Of a stretch of DNA of 64,000 bases, positions 33,180 through 45,100 are shown in pieces. The DNA lies in NCBI RefSeq assembly GCF_036588685.1, contig NC_086375.1, positions 48,058,955 through 48,122,954 of the forward strand, in the 5' to 3' direction. The notes beneath the pieces were generated by a model that was given only the letters and a program-made list of their open reading frames with translations, ran no database searches and had not been told where the DNA came from. The first letter of the stretch is position 1. The number at the start of each line of letters is the position of its first letter. A program made the translations under genes and the position numbers. The DNA is from Mytilus trossulus (Eukaryota; Mollusca; Bivalvia; Mytilida; Mytilidae).

Positions 33180-33700
33180 TGACAGTTATCAAAGGTACCA
33201 GGATTATAATTTAATACGTTGAGATTTTTTTCAACATCTAGTGGTTAATTAAACATACCAGCCTCCGGGTGCATGGCCTTTAGCTGTTTTCTGTTATTTG
33301 TTCAGGTACGGTACTTCACATCTGTAATTATCTCAATATATACATATAGATATTAAAGCTAAGAATTTTCTTATCCCAGGCATAGATTACCTTAGCCGTA
33401 TTTGGCACAACTTTTTGTAATTTTGGATCCTCAATGCTCGTCAACTTTGTACTTGTTTGGCTTTATAAATATTTTGATATGAGCGTCACTGATGAGTCTT
33501 ATGTAGACAAAACGCGAGTCTGGCATACTAAATTATAATCCTGGTACCTTTGATACATATTTACATCACTGGGTCGATGCCACTGCTGGTGGACGTTTCT
33601 TCACCATCCCATTCAGTTGTCAACACTATGGTGTTGACATGAATATCAATAATGTGGTCATTTTCTATAAATTTTCTGTTTACAAAACTTTATTCTAAAC
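33180..33700 (-). repeat. GACGAAACG-family repeat fragments, reverse orientation
   Basis: A short head fragment (33180-33222) is followed by one interrupted unit spanning 33364-33556 and the start of a second from 33557 ('tcactgggtcgatgccactg'). The core 'gtagacaaaacgcgagtctg' has point changes from the consensus. Confidence 0.65.
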
Positions 33701-33704
33701 TGAC

Positions 33705-34340
33705 AATATCCAAGATATCTTATATAAAAATAATTTAAATGATATCTCATATACTTTATAAGATATCTTATACACTTTAGAAGATATATTATAAATAAAA
33801 TAAAAAATGGAAATGGGAAATGTGTCAAAGAGACAACAATTCGACCATAGAAAATACAACAGCAGAAGGTCACCAACAGGTCTTCAATGTAGCGAGAAAT
33901 TCCCGAACCCGGAGGCGTCCTTCAGCTGACCCCTAAACAAATATATACTAGTTCAGATAATGAACGCCATACTAATTTCCAAATTGTACACAAGAAACTT
34001 AAATTAAAATAATACAAGACTAACAAAGGCCAGAGGCTCCTGACTTGGGACAGGCGCAAAAATGCAGCAGGGTTAAACATGTGTATGAGATCTCAACCCT
34101 CCCCTATACCTCTAGCCAAAGTAGAAAAGTAAACGCATAACAATACGCACATTGAGATATCTTATATAACATTAAAGATATCTCATATAACATTAAAGAT
34201 ATCTTATATAAAAATGAGATATCTTATAAAAATGAAATTATATAAGATATCTTATATATTAAAGGATATCATATAAGATATCTTATGTATTATAGGAGAT
34301 ATCTTGAAATTCGAATAAATAGTAAAACGGCCTGCCAACT
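33705..34340. mobile_element. Damaged second copy of the GATATC foldback element
   Basis: Blocks of AAGATATCTT palindromes at 33711-33800 and 34150-34312 are separated by a dispersed repeat insertion (about 33805-34145). The right edge has 'ttcgaataaatagtaaaacg' followed by 'gcctgcca', matching the right terminus of the 30840-31594 element with changes. The left terminus is not recognisable. Confidence 0.6.
33805..34145 (+). repeat. GAGACAACAACCCGACC-family repeat, longest copy
   Basis: Starts 'aaaatggaaatgggaaatgt', then 'cagcagaaggtcaccaacag', 'tagcgagaaattcccgaacc', 'ggcgtccttcagctgacccc' and 'aaaggccagaggctcctgac'. It has split the second GATATC element, so it is the younger insertion. 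Confidence 0.7.
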
Positions 34341-34640
34341 CAATGCTCTTCAATTTTGTACTTGTTTGACTTTATAAATATTTTGAAATGAGCCTCACTG
34401 ATGAGTCTTATGTAGACGAAACGTGCGTCTGGCGTACTAAATAATAATCCTGGTACCTTTGATAACTATTAACACCACTGGGTCGATGCCACTGCTGGTT
34501 GACATTCCGTCTCTGAGGGTATCACCAATCCAGTAGACAACACTTTGGTGTTGACATGCATATCAATTAAGTGGTCATTTTCTATAAATTTTCTGTTTAC
34601 AAAACTTTGTTCTTAACTGACAATTAAGGTTGTCACAGGA
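34335..34640 (-). repeat. GACGAAACG-family repeat, reverse orientation
   Basis: Contains 'gatgagtcttatgtagacga', 'aacgtgcgtctggcgtacta' and 'ccactgggtcgatgccactg', followed by the start of another unit ending near 34615. Confidence 0.7.
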
Positions 34641-36180
34641 CCTTACTTTACAACAGAAGTTCAGAACAAATGACTTCAATTTTCCTATCATGATTTGTTC
34701 CTTCTTATGTAGCAACTATTTAGCAGCTCTTGCATATGAATAACTTATATACCTCCAAATTGATATAATATTCCAAGGCTTGTGCTTCCAATCAGAATTG
34801 TTTAAAAGAGATTTAGGGTGTATGTCAACTAGACACATAGCAACAAAATATCAAGAGGTCAATAATCTATCTTCAACAAAAGACAGGTTTCTTTACAATA
34901 TTTCATGCTATAAATCATCCAGATTCTACAATTGTTTTGAATATAGGTCTGCTCTATGGTCGGGTGGTTGTCACTTTGACACATTCACCATTTCCTTTCT
35001 CAATTGTATTTATGATTTACAAAGAAGCTGTTGAAACAAGAATTCTAAATGGTAAAGTTGAGTTTTACACACTACTGTGGTTTTATTAAAGGTTAAAGAA
35101 TATATGTGTCAAGGATACGTTCCATTTCTTATAGCAACGTCTTCCTCTATTCTTGAATAATGACATCACTGAATTTGATTTAACATTATTTTTTCACTAT
35201 TTTTCAGCAATGCAACAGTGCCACAACACACTTGAATCAACCCTCTTGTTTTGGTTAAAGTACTCTTCAGTGTGGTTCTACTCTTGTTGTTTCTATTGAT
35301 CACAGTCGTCTTAATATAAGCCATATGGCTTTTGGTTACTACCTACTTGCATATGAATACCTGAACATTAAAAGAAATATACTTTTTCCATCAAATCTTC
35401 AGTAGCTGTTAGAGCAGACAATATTTAGTAGAAAATGTATCATTACTTCTCAAATATGATGGGGGATCTCACCCGGTATGTATGTCTTATGCCATGATGG
35501 TTGTCCTTGTTGAATACTGTTAGTAAAATGTTGTTATTTACACTTTGACAGATGGTTGTCCCATTGGCATTTATACCACAGTCCTTTATTGTCATATATC
35601 AATTATTGTCATTCCATATATCCTCATTCTTATATATAAATATAGTGGTATTTCACATTCTTCGGAACACTTGATAGTTGATAGAGATGCTGACATGACT
35701 CTAGCTGAGTCTAGTCATACCATATAAGTTGTTGCTGTTGTTTAAGTGCAAGCAAGAGGGTTTAAACTAACATTCTTTAGAACTTCTTACACTTGCCCAT
35801 AGTCTATAATAAACACCTGTAGTGATTGGTGAACATCCACCTATATTTTATATCAATCTTGCCACCAAAAATGTGGAAAAGATATCACAGAGGCAATTGA
35901 GTAAAAGAAAAAAAGACAATATCATTGCTTACATTGCCTCTGTCAATAGGAATATATGGACATACATACAGAATGACAAGGGTAACACTTAATGCCCACT
36001 TCACTGTGGGGGGGGGGGGGGGCAAGAAGCTGTAAAACAAATCTGATTGTATGAACATTGGAGAGAAAAAAAGACTGACAGAGGTAATGCTTAACTGAGT
36101 AATATTTAATGAATATTATGACATTTAATGTTAATTTAACTAGAAATCCATAACTTGTAAAAACAATATAAAATGCTGCC
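34640..36180. other. Intergenic region downstream of NUDT14, no supported gene
   Basis: Contains repeat fragments (34945-35015; 35543-35640) and an 18-base G run at 36008-36025. The open frames at 34780-35034 and 35545-35727 read through repeat sequence and are not supported as genes. Confidence 0.5.
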
Positions 36181-36186
36181 TTTATT
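36181..36186 (-). terminator. Poly(A) signal of NUDT14
   Basis: AATAAA on the minus strand (TTTATT on +), 93 bp beyond the NUDT14 stop codon. It is the first canonical hexamer I see downstream of the gene. Confidence 0.5.
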
Positions 36187-36278
36187 CAATAAAACACATT
36201 TATAAAGAAACAAAGAGGATTTGCATTATAGTAGTTTGTTTGTTAAATTCTAATTATAACCCTATCACAGTTAGCAGG

Positions 36279-39200
36279 TCAAACTTTTGAGGAATAATGT
36301 TTATTTTTATTCTGGAAGAACCATAATACAGCAAACATCACTCCTACAGGTTTGTTTACTTTATCATCCATGACAAAGTCCATAGCTTCTGAAACAGGTA
36401 TATCTACTACATCTATCATTTCTCCCTCCTCTTCTAGTCCTCCTCCTTTAGACACCCTCATGGCATCTGTCACTTCAGCAAAGTACATAGTTTGTAAAGA
36501 TCCACTTGTTCCACAACCACCTCTGAAATAAAATAATGAAAAGCAAAATAAAAAATATACCAAACTCCTAAGGAAAATTTCAAAACAGAAAGTCCCTTAT
36601 TTAAAAAATGGCAAAATCAAAAGTTAAACAACTTCATGGTTTTAAATAAAAAGAAAGGTAACCAATCATTGAAGGGACCTACAAATGGGGTGCATAGACA
36701 GGTAAAATTTAATGGTACCCCTTCCCACAACCTAAATGGAAGGGTTGCAACTTCCAATTGTAAAGTTGACACTGACATTTTAACTGTCCTTTTTAATACC
36801 ACTTGGTCTTTTTGATAATTCCATATGTTCTATTTATTCAGTATCTCAATCTTTTAGTTGCTAATGTACATATGTCCTGCCAACTGACACTTGTATCATG
36901 TGTTAACATTGAACTTGTTTTTAAAATATATGAATGAACACTAACCTACAAGAACATATTCTTTCAAGTCTATCAAGGGGTACTTTGTACCCACACTCCT
37001 CCAATACCTCTGCCTGAGCTATTTGTTCTAAACTGGTATCTTTATCAATGATACCCGCACAAAGTTCATAGGTTAATCCTAAATTAGGTGGATTTTCATC
37101 ATGTTTAATAACTCGTTGTCCCTCCACTTCTGACACTTTGGAACTGCACAGGTATACAGCTGAAAAAGATACAAAAGAAGATATATAAAAAACCTTCATA
37201 GCAAATATCTAGCATTGCATGAAACAGAGTTTTAAAATTTTGAAAATTTTGCACTTCACAGGTATACAACTAATGATAATTCTTAATTATAAATATAATC
37301 AAATTTTTTTAATCTATAGATAGTGAAGACTAATGAAAGTTAACCCACTGTAAAAATATTTCTATGAAATTTTTTAAAACTTCCTCAGAAAAATGCTCGA
37401 GCCACTTGACTTTCATAGCTCGTAATTGACGTTTTTTCACAATATTTGAATAAAGTAGTTAAAGATTATTCGCTTCTCAAAGTGTAAGACATAATAAACA
37501 TCATATGCTAGCACCATTTTACCGAAATACGGATTTTATTAAGTTCTGAACATTTCAACATTTCTTCGTTTATTTTTATCAAAACCGGTTTTAAACAAAT
37601 CACAAGTATGTGTTTAGATCCGACTAAATACCTTTTTTCCAATATGGTCAGGTAAATTTGCTACATAACAACTTTACAGATTAAATCAATGCATATCTTT
37701 ATTTAAAAAAAGGCTTAAACTTCTGTAAAAATCTTCATTTGAGTCATTTGAAAAGTCTCCTTCAATAATGCCAAAATTAACATTTCATTAAATTTCAAGA
37801 TAGTCAGCTTTAAAATCCCCAAAATATTTTAAAACAAACACTTCTATATATTGTACAATGGGAGACAACTCAGTAGCATTACAACACCTCTAAAAGTATT
37901 TGAAATTTGAAATTTAGGCACCATTTCTACAGAAATTATTTTAATATTTTAAGACTAACACAAAATCAAATTATTTCAATGTATAAAACTTATAACTTGT
38001 TAAATTTGAATATGCCCCCTAAACTGTTTTTTTTTTTAAATCAATTTCTAGTTAATTTCATGATGCTTACAATTTAAAAAAAACCACTGACAGATACATT
38101 GTATATTGATATGTAAAAAGAAAAATCTGCATATTATGTTTAACCAATGGTACATATAAGTTAGAAAAATAATTGTCTGAAATATTAGATTGAAGAAAAA
38201 AATTGATTAAAAGAGGAGACATTCATGTTTCAAGTTTGCAAGAAATTCCTGTTCAAATTTTCTCAAAACAAACTTTACAGATTAAATCAATGCATATCTT
38301 TATTTCTCAAAAGGCCTCAAGTCTCCTTCAATAATGCCAATATGAACCTTTCATTAAATTTCCTTAATATACTCAGCTATAAAAGCCCTAATTTTTATAA
38401 AACAAACACTAAATGCTATTGTACAATGGGAGATAACTCAGTAATCTCTAAGTCAATGCATTAAAAATTATGAATAACCTCCATAAAAAAAATAGTTCAA
38501 AATTAAATAAATGATAAATTTCAATACATATTAAACACCTTTGTTTGGAGTTGTATAGGTTCTGGAAAATTTTGTCCACTTGAAAGTATGGTTAAGAAGA
38601 AAAATCATATCATTATCTACTTTTTGTGTCTGAGATTCTTTATAATCAAATTTTATTTAAATGTGATTTTAAAAATGTACTCTAGAAAAATCTTACCAGG
38701 TCTGAACTGTTTAACAAACACCAAGACATGTCTTGTTACATTGTAGATGAGAATCACAACACTGGAAAAGAAATCATTTAACTGCTTTATAACATGAACA
38801 ACTATCCTGTTAACTTGTCACGGCCAACTAGCATACCAAACATATCAAACGTTCAACGTGAAAAATTTCATTTCTTCATTGTAATGATATTTATTAAAAC
38901 ATATTTGACTTAGAAATTGTTTAAATTCTGATAATGGTGAAAAAATGCAGCAATATTTTTGAAAAAATAAGCAAAATTTGTCAAAAATATCAAGATCACA
39001 GGTTGATTTAGACAAAATAAGATGTCATCCAAAGCCTGTCCCTTGATACAACAAGTCAACATAATGTTGAAATATAAACAATTACAGAATAAAGTATATT
39101 CAAATGTCTGATACTAATTGTACTGTATTTATTTTTCAATTTAATGTAAATTGTGCAGAGTATATGTTTACAGGTTTTCTTGAAATAAAACGAAAAGCTA

Positions 39201-41911
39201 TTGTAATCATCCCTACCTATCATGAACTTTCATTGCATCCCAAATCTTTTTTATTCCATTCTAAACAAATATAAACAAAATATTGTTACTTATCTTATAT
39301 ATTTTAGATATGACAAGATATATACATGCATTTAAGATGTATTCTGAAAGAATTTAAGTATAATTTATCCATTTGTTATCTGTCATAGACCCACACTGCA
39401 TTTATGTTTAAAGATGCAATTCTTAACATGTTCTCAAAAGCCTGTATTGCTTACCTTGGACCACAAATATATAATAATGACCCACAATACTTTACAAATA
39501 AAGTGGAGTTCATGTCATTTCAAAGTGCCTTAAATAATATTTAACTGAACCATGTAGAGAACACAATTTTTTCTAAGGAGTAAAAAACCAAGTAGGATGC
39601 TAGGCAACATTGATTTGAGTTTAGGAATAGTTTTTCTTTCTTTAATCTGATAACAAATGAACACAACTGACCAATAAAGTCAGCAATTAAATGAATAATT
39701 TTGATTTGTTTTTCACACTTCTAAACATATACAAGTAGCAAATGAAGGAGTACAGTAACTTACTCTTCATGGTCCCATATCAAATCTACTGTCTTTTTCT
39801 TTAAATTCTACCAAATATAATATAATATTATTTGAGAACCTTTCTTCATCATATTAATTTATGTAAACTTACTAAAATTTTGGTAGATTCAAATGCAATA
39901 CAATTTTGATAAAAAGTTCTGTTGCAAACATTATAACTACTTGTATCTCGCTATTACAAGACTCTTGTTGTTCCAATGATTTTTTCCAGGAGATTTTAGA
40001 ATTAAGGCTTTCTTCAGAAAAAACAAGCATGTTTGGACAAAAAGTGAGGACACTCAAGCTGGTTTGATACAAATAAATGTTATCTAATTATGGTTTAATC
40101 ACTTTAATGGAATAAATCTGTATTTAGAATATATACAGCATGTTCAGAAAATTAATCATCAATTTTTAATCTATGTTATATAAGAAGCATGACTTGTACT
40201 AACTAATATGACTAAAATTGATTTTGTTTTTAATGAATTAGTATGTATTCCTTTACAGTTATGCATACTTATAGTTGGACTACTTCCTATCCATATTTAT
40301 ATTTTGGCTTTGTACAAGGTCTTGCTATTCTTTGGAAGTTTATTTCTTGTTTACACTTAATCCCTTTGAGTTGTATCAAATAATAAATATCCAAGTGTTA
40401 AAAAACATGATTTATAATTTTCATCGTAATGAGAAGTGATGAGCTTTGAAAAAAAACCTAATCTATATTTCTCCAATCAATTAGATATCTTGGTATAGAC
40501 ATCACAAGTAACCTATACTGGGGAAAACTCATGAAAGAAAACACAGAACACTGAGATTATTAATGTGTCACTCCCAAGTAAAATTACAAGCATACAAATA
40601 CTTATAGGACCTGTCCTTGAATATTCAAGTGGTGTCTGGGATCCTTATCAAATGTATCTCCAGGAAAATTATAAAATGTTCCAAAAAGATCGGCCTGCTT
40701 TATTTCATTAATTTATCGAGATTGTGAACCCTGACATGCCTGATCAATGATGACATTGTGAAACAGCTAAATTAATCATCCTGAAAAGATAGAAGATCAC
40801 AGAGTAGGCTCATACTTCTGCACAAAGTACTAAACAATAAGACTAATAAACATGTACTAACAGAGCAATTGGACAAATCACCAAATCCATGCAAAAACAT
40901 CTTTTCCTAAGACTGCAGACAAGATCAGACTCACTTAAAATTAGCTTCATCCTGAATACCATTTAGGACAAAATTGAATCAGCAGGACAGACTAAGTAAG
41001 ATAATTTCAGATTATTGTTCAGGAGGAAAGTATTTGGACTTATCTCTATATATATGGGGGGATAGGGTGGGTTGGTGGGGGCAGGACATTTTTTGGGACG
41101 TCAGAATCGGGTGTTTTTATGTATGTTTTTTTGATTTTTAGGATGTCGGGATTTAATTCTTTTTTAAATTCAGGACCTCTGGATTTTATGTTTTTAAGTC
41201 CGGGATTTTGAGATCAGGACCCCTCGGACCCACCCCCTCATATGTGTGACTGACTTGAACATTGTAATAATGTCCATTTATAACATGTCACCATGCTGTG
41301 TTGAAGATGAAATCCATTTTTAACCAACTGTGAAAATTTTAAATCAGATAGAGATGCTCTCTTTGACTTTGTTTGCCAAAGAATCCCAAATTTTTCTATA
41401 CTTGATAATCAGCATAAATTTATTTATTTATTAAACTGTGAAGACAATCAGGTCCTTAATGCTGTTGGTTTATTATCAAAGGGAAAACGAGTTAGTAATT
41501 GTATTGTTACTGTGTATGTAAAAAATGTTTGTATCTATGTATCTATGCAAATCAATATTCTTTTTTCTTATTCATGTATGCTCTGTATGCCCCTTGTGGG
41601 CCCTTAATTGGAAATAAAATATGTTCTGTTCTGTTCTATCATATCAAGATCAGATCAAATATGCATAAATATAAATGAATGGGAATTTCAAAAATAAGTA
41701 TTGCAGGTAAGTGTAAGATTGTAAGAGGAAATCAGTTTTAAACAGTTAAAATGTCTATAGATAAATTAATTATAATGTTTGCAATTTTCTTTTCACAATT
41801 TAATGAATTTTTGACTGATGTCATTATTACCTGCTGATATGTCAGTCTTAGTGGTTTGATATAAGTTGATTTTTCGCAATCAGCAATAGTGACATCTGAT
41901 ATTTTATCCAT
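36279..41911 (-). CDS. NUDT14: NUDT14, UDP-sugar pyrophosphatase (Nudix hydrolase), complete, five exons
   Basis: Exons in transcript order are 41831-41911, 39217-39260, 38697-38761, 36946-37159 and 36279-36522. Lengths 81, 44, 65, 214 and 244 nt join in frame to 215 residues, close to the roughly 220 of vertebrate NUDT14. The N-terminus MDKISDVT...YIKPLRLTYQQ runs into NGIKKIWDAMKVHDSVVIL and FVKQFRPAVYL, all family hallmarks. The Nudix box lies at about 99-120: G...AEVLEECGY, with Glu114, Glu117 and Glu118 as metal ligands; the canonical Arg before the first Glu is Ala113. LQTMYFAEVTDA and GGGLEEEGEMIDV follow. The enzyme hydrolyses UDP-glucose and ADP-ribose-type substrates in the cytosol, giving sugar phosphate and UMP or AMP. 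A second 44-nt candidate exon lies in intron 1 (39764-39807). The gene is head to head with UBR2. Confidence 0.88.
39440..39545 (+). repeat. Possible LINE C-terminal relic in NUDT14 intron 1
   Basis: One + frame reads KACIAYLGPQIYNNDPQYF and then SFQSALNNI before a stop. The pattern resembles the 'GP.IWN.LP...F...L' end of LINE ORF2 proteins. It is short and isolated, so the call is weak. Confidence 0.3.
39764..39807 (-). other. NUDT14: Candidate alternative 44-nt exon of NUDT14
   Basis: Bounded by a TAG acceptor and a strong GTAAGTT donor on the minus strand. It has the same length and phase (0 to 2) as exon 2 at 39217-39260. Used in its place it would encode NLKKKTVDLIWDHE plus a split codon instead of NGIKKIWDAMKVHD. 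By eye 23 of 44 bases match exon 2. Including both would break the frame, so if real the two must be mutually exclusive. The acceptor lacks a good pyrimidine tract. Confidence 0.35.
40480..41640 (+). mobile_element. Decayed LINE 3' half in NUDT14 intron 1
   Basis: Frames read GPVLEYSSGVWDPYQ near 40611-40655 and CENFKSDRDALFDFVCQRIP near 41327-41386, followed by 'ccccttgtgggcccttaatt', GAAATAAA and a tandem TGTTC tail ending near 41637. Many frameshifts and stops break it. A G-rich segment (41048-41240) is embedded and may be a separate insertion. It is transcribed against NUDT14 only if read on +. Confidence 0.65.
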
Positions 41912-42095
41912 ATTATTTCAAAGTTTTGCTTATATAATAAGTGCTGAGAACAGTGGTCTACTTTCAGTTTCCCAGTGCATATGTACTTTATCATGATCAG
42001 TTCAATGTTTGTCGAGTACCGAGTTTACGTGAAAATTCCAAGCGTCTCAATTACCTAGTTTCGTTGTAACGATATCCTGTCAAAATAATGGGAAA
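41912..42095. promoter_or_regulatory. Shared bidirectional promoter region, NUDT14 / UBR2
   Basis: There are 184 bp between the divergent start codons of NUDT14 (41911) and UBR2 (42096), so both transcription starts must lie here or overlap the 5' exons, unless non-coding 5' exons exist. No clear TATA box faces UBR2. AAAATGGCG at the UBR2 start matches the YY1 motif, which is often located at short-leader starts. Confidence 0.6.
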
Positions 42096-42105
42096 ATGGC
42101 GTTGA
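42088..42105 (+). other. Overlapping upstream ORF at the UBR2 start
   Basis: An ATG at 42088, with A at -3 and G at +4, opens a five-codon frame (MGKWR, stop TGA at 42103-42105) that overlaps the UBR2 start at 42096 in another frame. Scanning ribosomes meeting it first could bypass the main start, unless transcription starts between the two or the main start is used preferentially. Confidence 0.6.
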
Positions 42106-45100
42106 AATTACCTTTACAAGCACCAGAATTTTGTCAAAATACACTGTTAAAGGTATGTATTGCTGTTTAAAAAGTCATAATTTATTCATTCAATATTCTT
42201 GTTAATCTATATATCGTTTCAAAGTATATGTTTTTCCGAGATTTGCGCAGTTGGCACACAAACAAGATACCTTGTATAATTTTGTTATTTCTTTTTTATC
42301 TGTCAATATATGTGTACTGTGCTAGAGAAGAATTAACAGTAAAAGCCTTGAACGCTTAAGCCTCAAATATTGGTCTTAAAAGGCTAGCAAAGTACTTTGC
42401 TGTAGGCACTTAAACAAACCATTTTTTCATGCTGTGCACATATATTCAGATTGTACACATGGGTTCAACATATGCTATGAAATGTATGCAACAGAGCTGA
42501 AATAATATATTTATCAATGATTATATTTGGATTTTTATTGCAAAGGACAAATTTGTTTTGTACTGTTTGGAACATTTTTGATTCTTCAATCCAAATAAAC
42601 ACATCACCGCACATGCCATCTGGCCATACAAATTGTCAATCATGCAAAACATGTTAATAAAATTTTGGTTGAGCATGCATCTAACAGTCAGTTTAAGTAA
42701 CTCCAACGAGCTAATGTTTAACTATATTGAATATTGCATAATTTTTTTCCCCACACACAACAATGCACAATGCATTGGGGAGGATAGGAATAACGAACAA
42801 CCATCTGTCTAATCTTGTTAGCGCTCACACGTGTACAATTCTTGCTAAATATATTTGTAATATATATCATAGGTTTATATCAGTAATGTTTTGGTCAAGT
42901 TCAAAAACCAGTGCCAATCAATAGGCAACTTTCAAATTCAATGCATTTCCGTCATAAACTCTGGTTTTAGTGAATATCATTCGTGCATTATGGGGCATCA
43001 TTATGACTTCCGTTCCAATGTTGAGTGAGTGGTTAAAATACTCTAAAACAATATTGCAAAAATTATTCGGCAAATTAAGTTCTTATAATTGACAATCAGC
43101 ACTGCTGTCATTAGGCATGTTAGGGAATTGTGATAAAGTACTTACAAAACAAACATTATTTTTAGTTTATCATGCACAATGACGATCTCAGATCTCTAAG
43201 ATGCTTGATGAACGTTAATAGTGGACGGACGCAGGTGATCCCCTCTGTCTGGTAAATGAAGTCATAAAGGCATGCATAATTGACAAGTATTTTCTGGTGA
43301 AGGATGAACTCGAAAGTGGTCTATTGTTTTTAAAAATGAGTTAAACATTAGTTTTAATATTGAAAATTGCATGGCAGTTGCTCTTTTAAAGCCTGTATTT
43401 CTCTCAGATATTTAAAATAAATTATTTTAAGTTATTGCCCTTAGGCATGTTAGATATGCACAATGCAGGGGACAATGGAGCTCTGTTCTAACATACTATC
43501 TTTGATTTTTTTTTAATTTGATTTGACAGTCAAATCTTGTTGGATTAAGACATGTAAGATATATACATGTATTGCATTTTTGTCCCACAGGGAATGTAAA
43601 AATTTATCTTTGTTCATGTATACAACATGATTGTAAAATGCAAATGTTTGTCTGACTTTGACCTTATTTTCATTAATCATTTATTTCTAATTCACAGATA
43701 CTGTAAGTTATACATGTACATACATGTATGTAGGTCAACTGCATGAGGTCTTAAAAATATAAGGTTTTAATATCTATCTGATAGAGGTGATCTGTTCATG
43801 ACCTCATTTTCATGGTTTGTTAGTCTACCTTATATTTTCATTAATTAATATGTCATGTATGTTTCTCAGATATTTGTAATATCAGGTGAACTATGAATCT
43901 TAAATATCTTATTGTAATTTATATAAGACAGTCATACTATAATCATAGAATAAGCCATTGAATATCATTTAGAGTAAGACATATTAAATTTTATTTCAGG
44001 AATGGAACCGGCAGTGCAGATCAGGAAATCTACTTTCAGCTCTACAGAAACACTGGAAAACATTTGCTTTAGTTGTCTTTGCCAATAATTATGAGTCCAG
44101 CAAGGAAGATAGACTGGCAGAGAAATTTCTCTTGCGGCCTATGGAACATTTCTTGTGTAATGGTGACCCTGAAACAATCCTCAAGTCTTTAAAGGAAAAG
44201 GATCAACCATCTCAACTCTGTGGCAAAGTATTTAAAAATGGTGAACCAACCTACTCATGCAGGTATATATTAATGATATAGACAGAGTCTGCTTATAAGA
44301 TATTAAATAATGAAGTTATACGGTTTAAAAAGACACCCTTGTACAATTGTAAATTTCGAAAAAGTTTCATCATAATATTAGTTCTGACATTGATTACTAC
44401 ATTTTCCTGTCAGATAAGCAATCATTAGCCAACATCATCTTGACTAATTGAAATGGTAATTCAGGGGGCCCTTTAGATAATCATACAATATTGCAGTGAC
44501 GTCACAGTTTTATAAACTTAAAAGCATTAGCAAAAACAAATTCTTGATGTCGATAAATAGATATGATGTTAATGAAATAACTGAAATTATTTCTGCACAT
44601 TCTGTTTCATAATCTAAATTTAAGACACCATTTCAGTCATTGGTCTTTCTGATTAGGGCTTAAGTGGCAAATATAAGTGTTTACAGATCCTTGCATTCAT
44701 GTCGTGTATGGTATATTTACAGGGACTGTGCCAATGATAATACATGTGTATTGTGTATTGACTGTTTCCAAAAAAGTGCTCACAAGAAACATAGATATAA
44801 GGTAAGAAATTTGTATAGACTCCATGATGACTAAACATATAACAAACTGAAGAAAAATGGGAACTCAGCCGAATCAAATGTTAAAAGTTTACAAAACAAG
44901 AAAGTTTAAAAATTCAAATCCAGAAAATAGATATTTTTATGAATATTGGTGTAAAATAGTTGATACTTACATATTTTGTATACAAAATGTAAGATTCAGG
45001 AAATTTGGTTGACCTTGTATAAGACTATAATGTTTCTGTCTTTAAACTTTTGATTGTTCAATTTTGGTGCTTTTAATACATAGGATTTATAAGTTATATT

